Below are positions 25,534 to 35,012 of a stretch of 64,000 nucleotides of DNA, in pieces. The notes below the pieces were generated by a model. It made no database searches. It saw only the letters and a list, made by a program, of their open reading frames with translations, and was not told the DNA's origin. How positions within the stretch are numbered: the first letter of the stretch is position 1; each line of letters begins with the position of its first letter. This DNA comes from an uncultured Pseudomonadales bacterium (GTDB lineage: Bacteria; Pseudomonadota; Gammaproteobacteria; Pseudomonadales; Azotimanducaceae). The translations under genes were made by a program, and so were the position numbers. The DNA lies in NCBI GenBank assembly GCA_943787425.1, contig CALSMJ010000004.1, positions 372,001 to 436,000 of the forward strand, given 5' to 3'.

Positions 25534-26711
25534 GACGCCTTACCGACTTTGCTAATAGATTGCTCACCGCGTTGGTCAGCGTGATCTTCGAGCAGGCGGC
25601 GATAGAGACTGGCCAACTGTGCGGTTGACGCCTCATGACGACGGGTCAGTGCAAAAGCTCGATTTCGATCTGCCAGAAATTGTCGGGCATCTGAATTCGA
25701 TAATAACGCATCGAGTTTTTGCTTGAGCATATCCGGTGTTTGATCGGTAAAGGCGCCAATTGGGTCTTGAATCAGTTCGGATAAGGCGCTGGTTTCAGCT
25801 CGATTGAGTAGGGTTGGGCAGCCAACTGCCATGGCCTCGAGCGCGCTCATGCCTTCTAATTCCACTCGACTACATTGCACAAAGAGGTCGGCTGTTTCAT
25901 AAAGCGCATAGAGTTGGTCGTCTGTTACACGACCGATCGTCGCCCGGACGCCGAGTTTTACCGCAAGATCTTTGAGTTGCGCGGCCGCCGGACCGGTGCC
26001 TGCCAGGGTCACGTGAATTTTGGCTCGATACTGTGACTGAGCGGCCGCCCTGAGTAGCAGGGCTTGCTGCTTCTCTTGTGCAAGCCGACCAACGCTTAAT
26101 ATTTCGAAATGATCGGATCGAGACTGGCGGCGCTTGCGCTGAAAAAAGTCGGGGGTGATCCCGTTTGAGACGACATCGATGGGTTTGGATACGCCGTGTT
26201 GGGTCAAAAGCATTTTGGCAAATTCAGAGGGCGCGATGACCCGATCCGATACTTGATAAAATTGGCTCACAAACAATCGATAGAGACTCCGGGTCACGAA
26301 GGCTTGGTTTAGTCTGAGGTTGCGTTGAATATTTTCAGGCTGAACATGAAAAGAGCTGATAACCGGTTTGCCAAGCAATCGCGCTGTTCTGATGGCTTGA
26401 TGCGCTAAAAGAAAGGGGTATTGCACATGGATCAAGTCACAATCGGCGACAACCGTCTCAAGTAGCGCGCGATTCGGACGTGCGAGTGGGGCTTGCATCT
26501 GGTCAATAATCCCATTGGCGCCAGGAATCGACAGCTTCGGAAAATAAACTTCGTTTGTCGCGATTTGAGCGGGCGCATTGCTCGTTTTTAGAATTTTGAA
26601 GTCGAACTGATTTGAAAGGGCGGCCACAAATCGTCGAGTCGAGACAACCGTGCCGTTGAAAGGAAAATCCCAGGGGTCAATGACGAGCCCAACTGTTGGC
26701 TTTGACGTCAT
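25530..26711 (-). CDS. Family 4 glycosyltransferase
   Basis: 393 residues of GT-B fold. The N-terminal domain starts VGLVIDPWDFPFNGTVVSTR; the C-terminal nucleotide-sugar domain holds EILSVGRLAQEKQ and ELEGMSALEAMAVGCPTLL, the EX7E-type motif of retaining GT4 enzymes. Acceptor is unknown; homologues glycosylate lipids or envelope polysaccharides. The start at 26711 gives the usual short N-terminus; the frame is open to 26810. Its stop overlaps the start of the HpnN-like transporter gene (ATGA), which suggests that its product is a lipid moved by that transporter. Confidence 0.88.
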   Translation of the reverse strand: MTSKPTVGLVIDPWDFPFNGTVVSTRRFVAALSNQFDFKILKTSNAPAQIATNEVYFPKLSIPGANGIIDQMQAPLARPNRALLETVVADCDLIHVQYPFLLAHQAIRTARLLGKPVISSFHVQPENIQRNLRLNQAFVTRSLYRLFVSQFYQVSDRVIAPSEFAKMLLTQHGVSKPIDVVSNGITPDFFQRKRRQSRSDHFEILSVGRLAQEKQQALLLRAAAQSQYRAKIHVTLAGTGPAAAQLKDLAVKLGVRATIGRVTDDQLYALYETADLFVQCSRVELEGMSALEAMAVGCPTLLNRAETSALSELIQDPIGAFTDQTPDMLKQKLDALLSNSDARQFLADRNRAFALTRRHEASTAQLASLYRRLLEDHADQRGEQSISKVGKAS

Positions 26712-26968
26712 ATCGCGGCGACGCAAAGGAGCCCTGCGTCGGTGGGTCGAGGGTCGGTTTTTAGATTGGCGTCTTTGCAGTCGTGGGATTGGGGATTCAA
26801 CATATCGCAAGAATCAATAGTAGTCTTATGCACCAGATCATACTGCGATCAAAGCGAAGCTCAAGAGGCGACCGATGGGGTGACCGAGGCGAAACATCGA
26901 TCTCGATTCCTTTTTTTGTTGGCAAGATCCGCCATAATGGCGGTTCGTGAAAGGCCTTGAGAAAACGT

Positions 26969-27744
26969 GTGAAAATAAGCGTTATTTTTACAACCTATAA
27001 TTCCCCGAAATGGCTTGAGAAAGTGTTGTGGGGATTTGCCAATCAAATGGATGCGGATTTTGAAGTGATTGTGGCGGATGACGGCTCTGGGCCCGAAACG
27101 CGTGCCGTGATCGACGCTGCACGCGCCAGAGGTCAGGAGAATGTGCGTCATGTCTGGCATGAAGATCACGGCTTTCAAAAGTGTCAAATTCTGAATCGAG
27201 CGATCCTGGCGGCGACTGGGGATTATTTGATTTTGACGGATGGAGACTGCGTGCCCCGGAAGGATTTTGTGAGCCAGCATCGGGCTGCTGCTCGACCGGG
27301 GTTTTTTTTGAGTGGTGGCTATTTTAAGTTGACCTTGCCGGTCAGCCAGGCCATCACGCTCGAGGATGTGATTGCGCAGCGCTGCTTTGATCCTGCTTGG
27401 TTGAAGGCTCAAGGTATGCCGATGTCGCTTAAATCGCTAAAATTAACGGCGAGCGGCTTTAGGTCGCAGATCTTGAACCGGGTGACCCCAACGAAAGCGA
27501 CGTGGATGGCCATAACGCCTCCGGTTGGAAGGCCGATGCTTTGTTGGTCCATGGCTTTGATGAGCGCCTGCAGTATGGCGGCCTAGATCGAGAGTCTGGC
27601 GAGCGTCTCGTCAACGCCGGCATCAAGACCAAGCAAATTCGATTTAGCGCCATTACGGTGCATTTGGATCATCCTAGGAGCTATGCGTCACCCGAAGGTT
27701 GGGCCCATCACAAAGGGCTTCGAGCCAGGGGTGCGTCGGCATAA
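26969..27744 (+). pseudogene. Family 2 glycosyltransferase (LPS-core type), one frameshift as read
   Basis: The first part, ISVIFTTYNSPKWLEKVLWG to about 27480, is a GT-A domain with VADDGSG and LILTDGDCVPR (the DxD metal site). The rest continues in another frame as VDPNESDVDGHNASGWKADA and FDERLQYGGLDRESGERLVNAG, the family's C-terminal signature. One base is missing in the GGGTGACC stretch near 27480-27484; restoring it gives 258 residues, the normal size. It resembles WaaE/KdtX-like core glucosyltransferases. GTG at 26969 gives the family's N-terminus; TTG at 26957 is an alternative. Its 3' end faces that of the next glycosyltransferase gene. Confidence 0.85.
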
Positions 27745-27794
27745 AATTGCTTGTAACCCAGCTGGAATTGATCAGCTCCGCTGACGCTGGAAGC

Positions 27795-28870
27795 TCAGGT
27801 CTGCGCCAGTGCTCGGTAGTGGTTGAGCACGGCTTGGGCTTCGAGTTTCAATTGAGTATCGGCTAAGGACCGTTCGCCGTGCCTTGGCGGCCGATTCCGA
27901 CCGATGATCGCTAGCCGTTGTCAGTGCGCTCCTGCGCTGCCCGAGTGCTCGGCACATCACCGATATCAACCAGTAAACCATCTTCCTCTGGGCTCAGAAT
28001 ATCTGGCCAGGCACCGGCGCGACTGGCAATGACGGCTTTGGCGCTGCTCATGGCCTCGAGAACGGTTAAGCCATAGCCTTCGTTTCGGCTGAGGGCGGTC
28101 ACGATCGACATGCAGGCAAAGAGTCTCGGCAACTCCTCGAAGGGTCGTCGGGCCGGTAAACACGACGCGATCCAGCACGCCTGCTTGCGCGGCTTGCAGT
28201 TGGAGTTTGGCGACAAAAGGTTGCTCGTCCGGTTTGATTTCGCCAACGATCATCAGATGCCCAATCGGTGTGGCGCGCAAGAATCGGCAGTGCCGCCTTC
28301 ACCAAGACGTCAACGCCTTTTTGTGGCCGAACCCGCCCAAAGAGCCCGATGTAGTGTTGGGCTGGGGTGACCAAGTCCGCCGGTAAGGCTACGGGTTCGG
28401 GTACTCGGCTGATAGCGCTCGGTGTCAATGCCATGTGGAATCAGCTTGTCTGGCGGCGTTTTAAGATAGCTGGCAGCGGCGTTACAGGTTGAGATCACGC
28501 TGTCCATCTGCTTCATGAGCCAGCGGGTCAATCGCGTGTGGTGTCGCTGGGCTGTGGAGGTGAACAAAAGCCGCACCGTGCAGCGCGCCAAGGATCGTAT
28601 GATCAGTCCTTGAATCATTTCGTTGTTACGGCGAGCGTGAAACACAACGATGCGTCCCTTGGCTTGCTGACCGCGAAGCTGTCGCAACAACGTTAGAAAT
28701 TGCACGTGTCTGACCGTGCTTGGTAAGTGCCATGCGCCGAGCACCACAATGGATGCTTGGTTCTGTTGGTGCTCGAGCACCTGTAGCATGGTTGAAGTCA
28801 CGCCGGAAAACCGTCGATTGGCGTTGCCCAAAATGACTTCAGGAAAGGGGTCGTGAGCTGTGCGCGTCAT
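27795..28870 (-). pseudogene. Family 4 glycosyltransferase (LpcC-like), about four frameshifts as read
   Basis: The N-terminal part (28870 to about 28400) reads ANRRFSGVTSTMLQVL, VVFHARRNNEMIQGLIIR and FTSTAQRHHTRLTRWLMKQM, a close match to the LPS core mannosyltransferase LpcC group. The C-terminal domain is scattered over three more frames: YIGLFGRVRPQKGVDVLVKA, then HLMIVGEIKPDEQPFVAKLQ and VVFTGPT, then ALSRNEGYGLTVLEAMSSAK, with a last shift before LEAQAVLNHYRALAQT and the stop. The shifts amount to three extra bases and one missing base; corrected length is 357 residues. This is the most damaged gene here, so a true pseudogene is possible. Confidence 0.8.
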
Positions 28871-29056
28871 GGCGGTTTCGGTTCACGCTGTGTCATAACA
28901 AGGTTCTCGGGTAAGGCCGGTTCAACTGGTTCTGATTCAAAGGTTTGTTGTGGTGACCGGCTCAAGTGAAATTTGAGCGACTGTGTGCAATCTCCCCGGA
29001 CCCTTTGATGATGATAGACTTCAGGCCGTAATTGAAGTCTGGAGCCGAGAAGAAGG

Positions 29057-29746
29057 ATGAAGTCGCTGTCCTTATATTATGCGCCGGGGGCTTGCTCGAT
29101 AGCCAGTCACATCGCGCGCCAAGAGGCGCAGATTCCATTCGATTTTAAGATCGGTCGCATTAAATGCGGGTGAGCAGCGCTCACCTGATTTTCTGTTATT
29201 GAATCCGAAAGGCCGAATTCCATTGTTGGAGACACCTTTTGGTTCGCTAACGGAAAATCCGGAGATTCTTGGCGATATTGCATCGCTCGCGTCCGAGGGC
29301 CAGTTTGCACCGGCGCGAGATGCAGCGAAAGCTGGCGAGAATGCGAGAATGCGAGAATGCGAGAATTCAACCACCTTTTGTTTGCGACAGTGCACGTGGC
29401 ACATGCTCATGGCTCCCGGGCGGCGCGCTGGGCTAAAGCTGAAAGCGCCCTGCAAGATAGGAAGGCGCAAGTGGCTGGCAATATGGTGGCGGCGTTTGAA
29501 TTGATTGAACAAACGTTACAAATCGGGCGTTGGGTTTTGGGTCAAGACTTCTCGGTCGCAGATGCTTACCTTCCCACCTTTGCGCGTTGGTTGGCGCTAG
29601 ACCGGGTGGATACGCGGGCACTGAACAGAGTCCTTGACCATCGAGCTCGAATGGCGCAGCGCCCAGCGGTTCAAGCTGTTTTGGCCGCAGAGGGGATTCC
29701 CGATAGTGGCAATGGAATCGGCAAGGCTGGGGCCGAAAAACCGTAA
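29057..29746 (+). pseudogene. Glutathione S-transferase; one frameshift and a frame-breaking 8-bp repeat
   Basis: The thioredoxin-like N-terminal domain starts SLYYAPGACSIASHIARQEA with the family's catalytic Ser/Cys region. One extra T near 29165 moves the frame; the protein goes on with EQRSPDFLLLNPKGRIPLLE. A second shift lies in four copies of gcgagaat (29335-29366). With three copies the frame joins AKAGENARMREFNHLLFATV to the helical C-terminal domain, ending KAGAEKP. Removing the T and one repeat unit gives 226 residues, normal for a GST. GAGAAGAAGG precedes the ATG. The enzyme would conjugate or isomerise electrophiles with glutathione. Confidence 0.82.
29335..29366. repeat. 8-bp tandem repeat, four perfect copies, inside the GST gene
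   Basis: Copies of gcgagaat at 29335, 29343, 29351 and 29359. Eight is not a multiple of three, so each gain or loss shifts the frame. Three copies would be in frame with both flanks; four are not. This is the structure of a slipped-strand contingency locus, or of a repeat miscounted in assembly. Confidence 0.9.
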
Positions 29747-29780
29747 CTTAACCATTAGACCTATTTGGTTCGAGGTGACT

Positions 29781-30461
29781 ATGAGAATGGCGAAACCTTT
29801 CATTGATGTGGGTGTGCAAACCAACCAGCGTGAGTCTATGTTGTCGTTCTGGGGTCAGACCGTCGGGCTTGAGTTTGAAGAATTGTTAAAAGTCGGTGGC
29901 GGTACGCATCAACTTAGGCATCAGTGCAATGGTTCAGTATTTAAGTTGAATCATGTGCGTGCGCCGCTCCAAATCCTGCCCAAAACCGGCTATCAAGGAC
30001 TCATTCTGGCGGAGGATTCGGTGGATGAACCCGTGACAATGCTGGACCCAGACGGTAATCGCGTGACCTTGGTGCCGCCGGGTTACGATGGTATTGACCA
30101 AATTGCGATCGAGCTGAGCGTTCGATCGCTGGCAGCCCACCACCAGTTTTTGACAGAGGTACTGGCGCTGGAGGCGGTAAGTGATCGCTGTTATCTTTGG
30201 GGTGAGACACGCTTGTATTTGTCGGAAGACCCCCACAAGGGTTACTGTGATGTGATGCAAGGGGTGGGGTATCGGTATCTGACGGTGCAAGTGTTTGATG
30301 TGGATTATGAGCATCAGCGGGCATTGCGTTTAGGGGCAACGGAAGGTCGCGGCATTGTGACCTTGGGGGAAACCGCGCGAATTTCTTTTATTCAAGACCC
30401 CGATGGAAATTCGATAGAGCTTTCGCAGCGAGCCTCGCTGACGGGGCCGTTACCGGAATAG
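29781..30461 (+). CDS. VOC superfamily (glyoxalase / extradiol dioxygenase fold) protein
   Basis: 226 residues with two vicinal-oxygen-chelate modules: one about 1-110 (PFIDVGVQTNQRESMLSFWG ... TMLDPDGNRVTLVPP) and one about 115-220 (AIELSVRSLAAHHQFLTEVL ... FIQDPDGNSIELSQ). The paired DPDGN turns are typical. No specific substrate can be assigned. ATG 29781 follows GAGGTGAC; the frame is open further upstream within the GST gene but those residues are not part of the family. It lies 34 bp behind the GST gene, and a thiol-dependent detoxification pair is plausible. Confidence 0.83.
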   Translation: MRMAKPFIDVGVQTNQRESMLSFWGQTVGLEFEELLKVGGGTHQLRHQCNGSVFKLNHVRAPLQILPKTGYQGLILAEDSVDEPVTMLDPDGNRVTLVPPGYDGIDQIAIELSVRSLAAHHQFLTEVLALEAVSDRCYLWGETRLYLSEDPHKGYCDVMQGVGYRYLTVQVFDVDYEHQRALRLGATEGRGIVTLGETARISFIQDPDGNSIELSQRASLTGPLPE

Positions 30462-30537
30462 GTTGCCCAGCCCGCCTGTTGATTCAAAAGGGGTTGGCGA
30501 GAATGGAGCGGTTTAAATCCAGCTGGAGCGCAAAAAC

Positions 30538-31554
30538 TTGAAAATTGATGCCAGCATCAGTGCAAACTTAAGCACCGTCGGGCGTGCCGCCAGACACTTT
30601 GAGGCGCTGGGTTACGACGGTGTCCGAGTGGCTGAACTCAATCATGATCCGTTTTTGGCCTTGACCTTGGCAGCTGAATATACCGATCGGGTGGAATTGA
30701 TTACGTCCGTGGCCGTGGCCTTTGCGCGGAACCCGATGAGTACCGCTCAGTTGGCGCATGACCTGAATGCCTTCAGCAATGGGCGCTTTATCTTGGGACT
30801 TGGCACGCAAGTCAAAGCGCACATTACCCGGCGGTTTGGTATGCCCTGGCATAACGGGCCCGCGCAAATGCGGGAGTTCATTGAAGCGCTGCATCATATC
30901 TTTGATCACTTTTATGATGGTGATCCTCTGAGTTTCTATGGCGAATACTATCAGCACAGTTTGATGCCAAAGACGTTTAAGCCTGCCGAAAGCACCACCG
31001 GGCGACCGCAGATTTTTCTGTCGGCAACTGGGCCGCTTATGACAACCGTCGCCGCTGAAACAGCAGATGGCTTTATTATGCATCCCTTTTCAACGGAATC
31101 TTATATTCGAAAGGTTAACTTGCCTTTGATCACACAAGGGTTAGCAGCCGTTGAGCTCGAGCGCGCAGACTATACGATCGATTTTTCGCCACTGATCGCA
31201 ACGGGAGAGTCCGATGAAGCGATTGAGCTTGCGATTGAGCAGGCAAGAGGCCGGATTGCTTTCTACGGTTCAACACCCGGATACAAGATGGTGCTCGACC
31301 ACCATGGCTGGGGGGATCTTCAAGCGGCGCTTAACCGCTTGATGAAAGCGCGACGCACCGATGAGATGGCAGCGTTAATTGACGATGAGGTCTTAGCCGA
31401 GTTTGCAGTCATTGGCGCGCCGGATGAAATTGGTCCGCAGCTTCTGGCGCGTTACGGGGACATCGTAGATCGATTATCCATTCAACCTGAAGGTTTGTCA
31501 GAGACCGCATTGGGCGACCTGCTTGATGATCTTAAAGCGGCGCCTCAGGTCTGA
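30538..31554 (+). CDS. LLM-class (F420-dependent type) oxidoreductase, paralogue
   Basis: 338-residue TIM-barrel flavin/deazaflavin oxidoreductase. Signature segments are VELITSVAVAFARNPMSTAQ, GRFILGLGTQVKAHITRRFG, LMTTVAAETADGFIMHPF and IAFYGSTPGYKMVLDHHGWG. It is paralogous to the gene at 20696-21718. The start is TTG at 30538, with GGAG 10 bases upstream (30524-30527); the residues from there (MKIDASISANL) fit the family. The substrate is unknown; neighbours suggest catabolism or detoxification of a lipophilic or xenobiotic compound. Confidence 0.87.
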   Translation: MKIDASISANLSTVGRAARHFEALGYDGVRVAELNHDPFLALTLAAEYTDRVELITSVAVAFARNPMSTAQLAHDLNAFSNGRFILGLGTQVKAHITRRFGMPWHNGPAQMREFIEALHHIFDHFYDGDPLSFYGEYYQHSLMPKTFKPAESTTGRPQIFLSATGPLMTTVAAETADGFIMHPFSTESYIRKVNLPLITQGLAAVELERADYTIDFSPLIATGESDEAIELAIEQARGRIAFYGSTPGYKMVLDHHGWGDLQAALNRLMKARRTDEMAALIDDEVLAEFAVIGAPDEIGPQLLARYGDIVDRLSIQPEGLSETALGDLLDDLKAAPQV

Positions 31555-31817
31555 TGGTTTTGACGGGCTGGCGATTGAGCACCATCTACTTTGCTGGCGC
31601 GGGAGTAAGCCTGTGAGCTATGGCGCGTATTTCAATGCAAGGTGATCCCGTCATGGATCCGTCGGTGCGAATAAAATGAATGGGGACAAGCTTGGCAGCA
31701 GTCCGCCAAAACAGATGTGCCAGGCATAAAAGCAATGAGCCTTATAGAGCTAAAACCGAACCCAAAACGGAAATAAAGACGCGACACAAAATCAAAACAA
31801 TCGAATTAGGAGTCACA

Positions 31818-32957
31818 ATGAAATCACCGATCTGTGAACAATTGGGTATTGAGTTTCCGCTGATTGCGTTTACCCATTGCCGGGATGTGGTCTGTGCTGT
31901 TTCAAAAGCCGGTGGCATGGGCGTGTTAGGTGCGGCGGGTTACAACGCCGAGCAGCTTGAAATCGAGCTGGCTTGGATTGATGCCCATATTGACGGCAAG
32001 CCCTACGGCGTGGATTTGATCGTTCCCACAACAATGGCCAATAAAGATGAGCAGCTGTCGCCCGAGGAGGTCCGAGCCCTCGTGCCGGATGACCACAAGG
32101 CGTTTGCTGCAGGCATTCTCGCTCGACATGACATTGACACGAAAGACCTCTACGACAAGGCGGCGGGGGGCTCGGGTGGCTTTTTGGGCGAAGGTCGCGC
32201 TGCCAATATTCTGGATGTTGCATTTTCACACCCGATTAGCATTATCGTGAATGCGCTCGGCGTGCCGCCAGCTTATATGCTCGAGCTTGGCAAACAGCAT
32301 GGCGTGCCGGTAGGCGCCTTGGTTGGCACCAAGCAGCACGCGGTGAAGCAAGCTGAAGCGGGCGTCGATATCTTAATCGTTTCGGGCACAGAGGCCGGGG
32401 GTCATTGCGGTGATGTGTCGACGATGGTGTTGGTGCCCGAAGTGGCGGATGCCGTCGCAAATTTTAAAGACGTTAGCATTCTTGCTGCCGGCGGCATAGT
32501 GACGGGCAGGCAAATGGCGGCTGCGATGGCGATGGGTGCGCATGGGGTTTGGACGGGTTCAGTTTGGTTAACCACGATCGAGTCAGAAACCGCGCCCATC
32601 ATTAAAGAAAAGTTACTGGCCGCGGCATCGAATCAAACGGTCCGGTCAAAAAGTCGGACGGGTAAATACTCAAGGCAAGTCCGCTCGCCCTGGACCGACG
32701 CTTGGGAACATAGCGAGGATGCGCCGGACCCCTTGCCGATGCCGTTGCAGTCCTTGGTCAGTGAGCCCGCATTAAGCCGCGTCAATAAACTTGCTGAGGC
32801 GGGTCATGCGGGCGCCCGGCAGTTGGCAACCTATTGGGTTGGACAGGGCGTAGGTCTTATGACGCACTCCGTCTCGGCGAAACAGGTGGTTTTTGATTTT
32901 ATGGAAGATTTTTTAGCCGCGAAAGAACGACTGCAGTCCTTTATCGATGAGGAATGA
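31818..32957 (+). CDS. Nitronate monooxygenase-like (NPD family) flavoprotein
   Basis: 379 residues of the FMN-binding 2-nitropropane dioxygenase fold. Features are MKSPICEQLGIEFPLIAF at the start, MGVLGAAGYN, the FMN/His loop VSGTEAGGHCGDVSTMVLVP and ILAAGGIVTGRQMAAAMAMG. Family members oxidise nitronates or act as enoyl reductases; the substrate here is unknown. ATG 31818 follows TTAGGAG; the open frame to 31680 is not supported. It sits alone in a 263-bp upstream and 379-bp downstream spacing. Confidence 0.88.
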   Translation: MKSPICEQLGIEFPLIAFTHCRDVVCAVSKAGGMGVLGAAGYNAEQLEIELAWIDAHIDGKPYGVDLIVPTTMANKDEQLSPEEVRALVPDDHKAFAAGILARHDIDTKDLYDKAAGGSGGFLGEGRAANILDVAFSHPISIIVNALGVPPAYMLELGKQHGVPVGALVGTKQHAVKQAEAGVDILIVSGTEAGGHCGDVSTMVLVPEVADAVANFKDVSILAAGGIVTGRQMAAAMAMGAHGVWTGSVWLTTIESETAPIIKEKLLAAASNQTVRSKSRTGKYSRQVRSPWTDAWEHSEDAPDPLPMPLQSLVSEPALSRVNKLAEAGHAGARQLATYWVGQGVGLMTHSVSAKQVVFDFMEDFLAAKERLQSFIDEE

Positions 32958-33336
32958 ATTGATTGCGCCGTGCGATGGAGAAAACCGGTCATAGAGGTTT
33001 TGCAAAGAAGTGGATCCAAGGTTTTCATGCTCAAACAAGGTTGGTACGTCAAGTTTTATCGGTTAAACCGGCCCGACATAGCTCGATTTTGAGGATCCGG
33101 TTTAGCGCTCTGCCGGGGCGTTTGGCATTGGTCGGGGGAATGACTTGAATCGAAGCTAAATCGAATTTTTGCAAAGGTTTGGCCTGACCGATCATTCATC
33201 TTGGCAGCAAAAATGGTCGGGACTACGATCTGAAGCGCACAAGCAACGGGTCAGGGTTGTGTTTTGAACGCGTGATTTGGCCGGGCGTTGAGGCCAACTC
33301 AAGAGCAAGCAATAGTACAAAAGGGAGGGCGTGATC
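32958..33336. other. Spacer without a recognisable gene
   Basis: 379 bp between the NPD gene and the SMP-30-like lipoprotein gene. Short open frames here have no ribosome site and no family resemblance. AAGGGAGGG at 33318-33326 belongs to the downstream gene. No repeat or hairpin stands out. Confidence 0.5.
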
Positions 33337-35010
33337 ATGACGAAGACAACCCTGCGGGTGACAGGGCCTTACTCAAGCGGGCTGATTCTGGTTTTTTGGG
33401 CGCTGATGGCGGTTGGTTGCGCTGAGCCCGATACGGAAAGTGAGGTGGTGAATTCCGCGCCCCAGCCCGCCGTTAAAGTTGAGATTATCGCAACGGGCGC
33501 CGAGATTGCCGGCGCAAATGGAATGGCATTGGGTCCCGATGGGTTGCTCTATGTGGCATCAGTCCTTGGCTCAAGTATAACGGCCTTGGATCCCGAGAGC
33601 GGCGCGGTCCAAAGGATTTATGGAGAATCAGAGGGGGTAATTGGGCCGGATGACATCGCCTTTTCGAGCGATGGCGCCTGGTATTGGACTTCAATTATGA
33701 CCGGTGAGGTTGCCGGATTTGATGTTTCGGGTAACAAAGTCATTGCGGCGAATCTGACACCCGGCGTGAACCCGCTAACGTTTTCGGATGATGGTCGCCT
33801 GTTCGTGTCGCAATGCTTTTTTGGCGTCAACTTGTATGAAGTTGATCCGGCGGGTGTGGTTGATGCACGCTTAATAAGTGACACCCTCGGGCCGGGTTGT
33901 GGATTGAATGGCATGGACTGGGGACCGGATGGCCGGCTGTATGGTCCCAGATGGTTTCAAAATGAGGTGGTGAGTTTTGACGTAGATACGGGTTCGATGC
34001 GAACGGAAGCCACAGGCTTTAATACGCCGGCAGCGGTAAAATTTGATGCAGCCGGGAGGCTCCATGTTCTGGATACCGGCACCGGTGAACTCTTTCGGAT
34101 GCAAGGATCAGCTCGCGAGCTCGTCGCGCGCTTTGCGCCTGGGCTTGATAACTTCGAGATTGATCCGAACGGGCGTTTTTTTGTCTCGAGCTTTGTCGAT
34201 GGTTTTGTGAAGCGAGTAAATGTCGACGGCACCATCACTGAATTGCTGCCCGGGGGCATGGCGCATGTGGGCGGAATTACCTTTCATGAGGGTTTGTTGG
34301 TCGTGGCAGATTTGCACAGTATTCGAGCGTTTCAACCTGACGGACAGGAGGTCTACATAACACGAAATGTTTTAGGCACCGGCGTTATGGGCGGCGCGCT
34401 TAACATTGCCAGCGATGGGGCGCAGCTTATCCTCACGTCGTGGGTTGATGGTGATGTTCGGATTTGGGATCAAGCCGCGCAGCGCCAAACATTTCGTAAG
34501 GCAGGTCTGGCTGGTCCCGTTGCGGCGGTGCGCTTTGGTTCTGAAGTTGTCGTCAGCGAGCATGGTGCGGGTCGGGTGGTCGGATTCGATGCTGATGGTG
34601 CCGAAACTGTGGTCTATGCTGAAGACCTCCCAGCGCCGAGTGGCTTGTGGTCAAGCGGCGGCGATCTTTATGTCAGTGATCGTACCCTCGGGCAGATTCT
34701 GCAGTTAACGCAGGCGGGTTCGATGTTGTCGCCCCATCGTGTCGTGGCTTCAGGATTGACAACGCCTGAGGGCTTCGTGGTGAAAGATCAGTTTTTTGTT
34801 GTGGTCGAGGCGGATTTGGGCCAGATAACTCGAATTGATGCAGCAGGCGAACGGTTGGCCTTGGCGGATGTGCCTAAGGGGTCGCAAGCAGCAAGCCCGG
34901 CACAACCGCCGTCGCAGGTTTTCAATGGCATTGCGATCGATGATCAGGGCGCGCTGTATGTGCCGGGCGAATCCAATCGAGTACTGTACAAAATTACCGG
35001 GGCTTTTTGA
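33337..35010 (+). CDS. Lipoprotein with SMP-30/NHL-type beta-propeller
   Basis: 557 residues. A lipoprotein signal peptide ends with lipobox AVGC (Cys near residue 28), so the protein is membrane-anchored outside the cytoplasm. The rest is a repeat fold with NGMALGPDGLLYVASVLG, PDDIAFSSDGAWYW, FEIDPNGRFFVSSFVDG and NGIAIDDQGALYVPGESN, the blades of a six-bladed propeller of the gluconolactonase/strictosidine-synthase type. It could be a lactonase or a binding protein; catalytic metal ligands cannot be assigned by eye. ATG 33337 is used with AAGGGAGGG upstream; GTG 33331 is an alternative. The next gene starts 2 bases after its stop. Confidence 0.8.
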   Translation: MTKTTLRVTGPYSSGLILVFWALMAVGCAEPDTESEVVNSAPQPAVKVEIIATGAEIAGANGMALGPDGLLYVASVLGSSITALDPESGAVQRIYGESEGVIGPDDIAFSSDGAWYWTSIMTGEVAGFDVSGNKVIAANLTPGVNPLTFSDDGRLFVSQCFFGVNLYEVDPAGVVDARLISDTLGPGCGLNGMDWGPDGRLYGPRWFQNEVVSFDVDTGSMRTEATGFNTPAAVKFDAAGRLHVLDTGTGELFRMQGSARELVARFAPGLDNFEIDPNGRFFVSSFVDGFVKRVNVDGTITELLPGGMAHVGGITFHEGLLVVADLHSIRAFQPDGQEVYITRNVLGTGVMGGALNIASDGAQLILTSWVDGDVRIWDQAAQRQTFRKAGLAGPVAAVRFGSEVVVSEHGAGRVVGFDADGAETVVYAEDLPAPSGLWSSGGDLYVSDRTLGQILQLTQAGSMLSPHRVVASGLTTPEGFVVKDQFFVVVEADLGQITRIDAAGERLALADVPKGSQAASPAQPPSQVFNGIAIDDQGALYVPGESNRVLYKITGAF

Positions 35011-35012
35011 GG

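Noticed and set aside
32963-33148. 61-codon frame after the NPD gene
   Set aside because: No ribosome site, no recognisable domain and no conservation cue; treated as non-coding.
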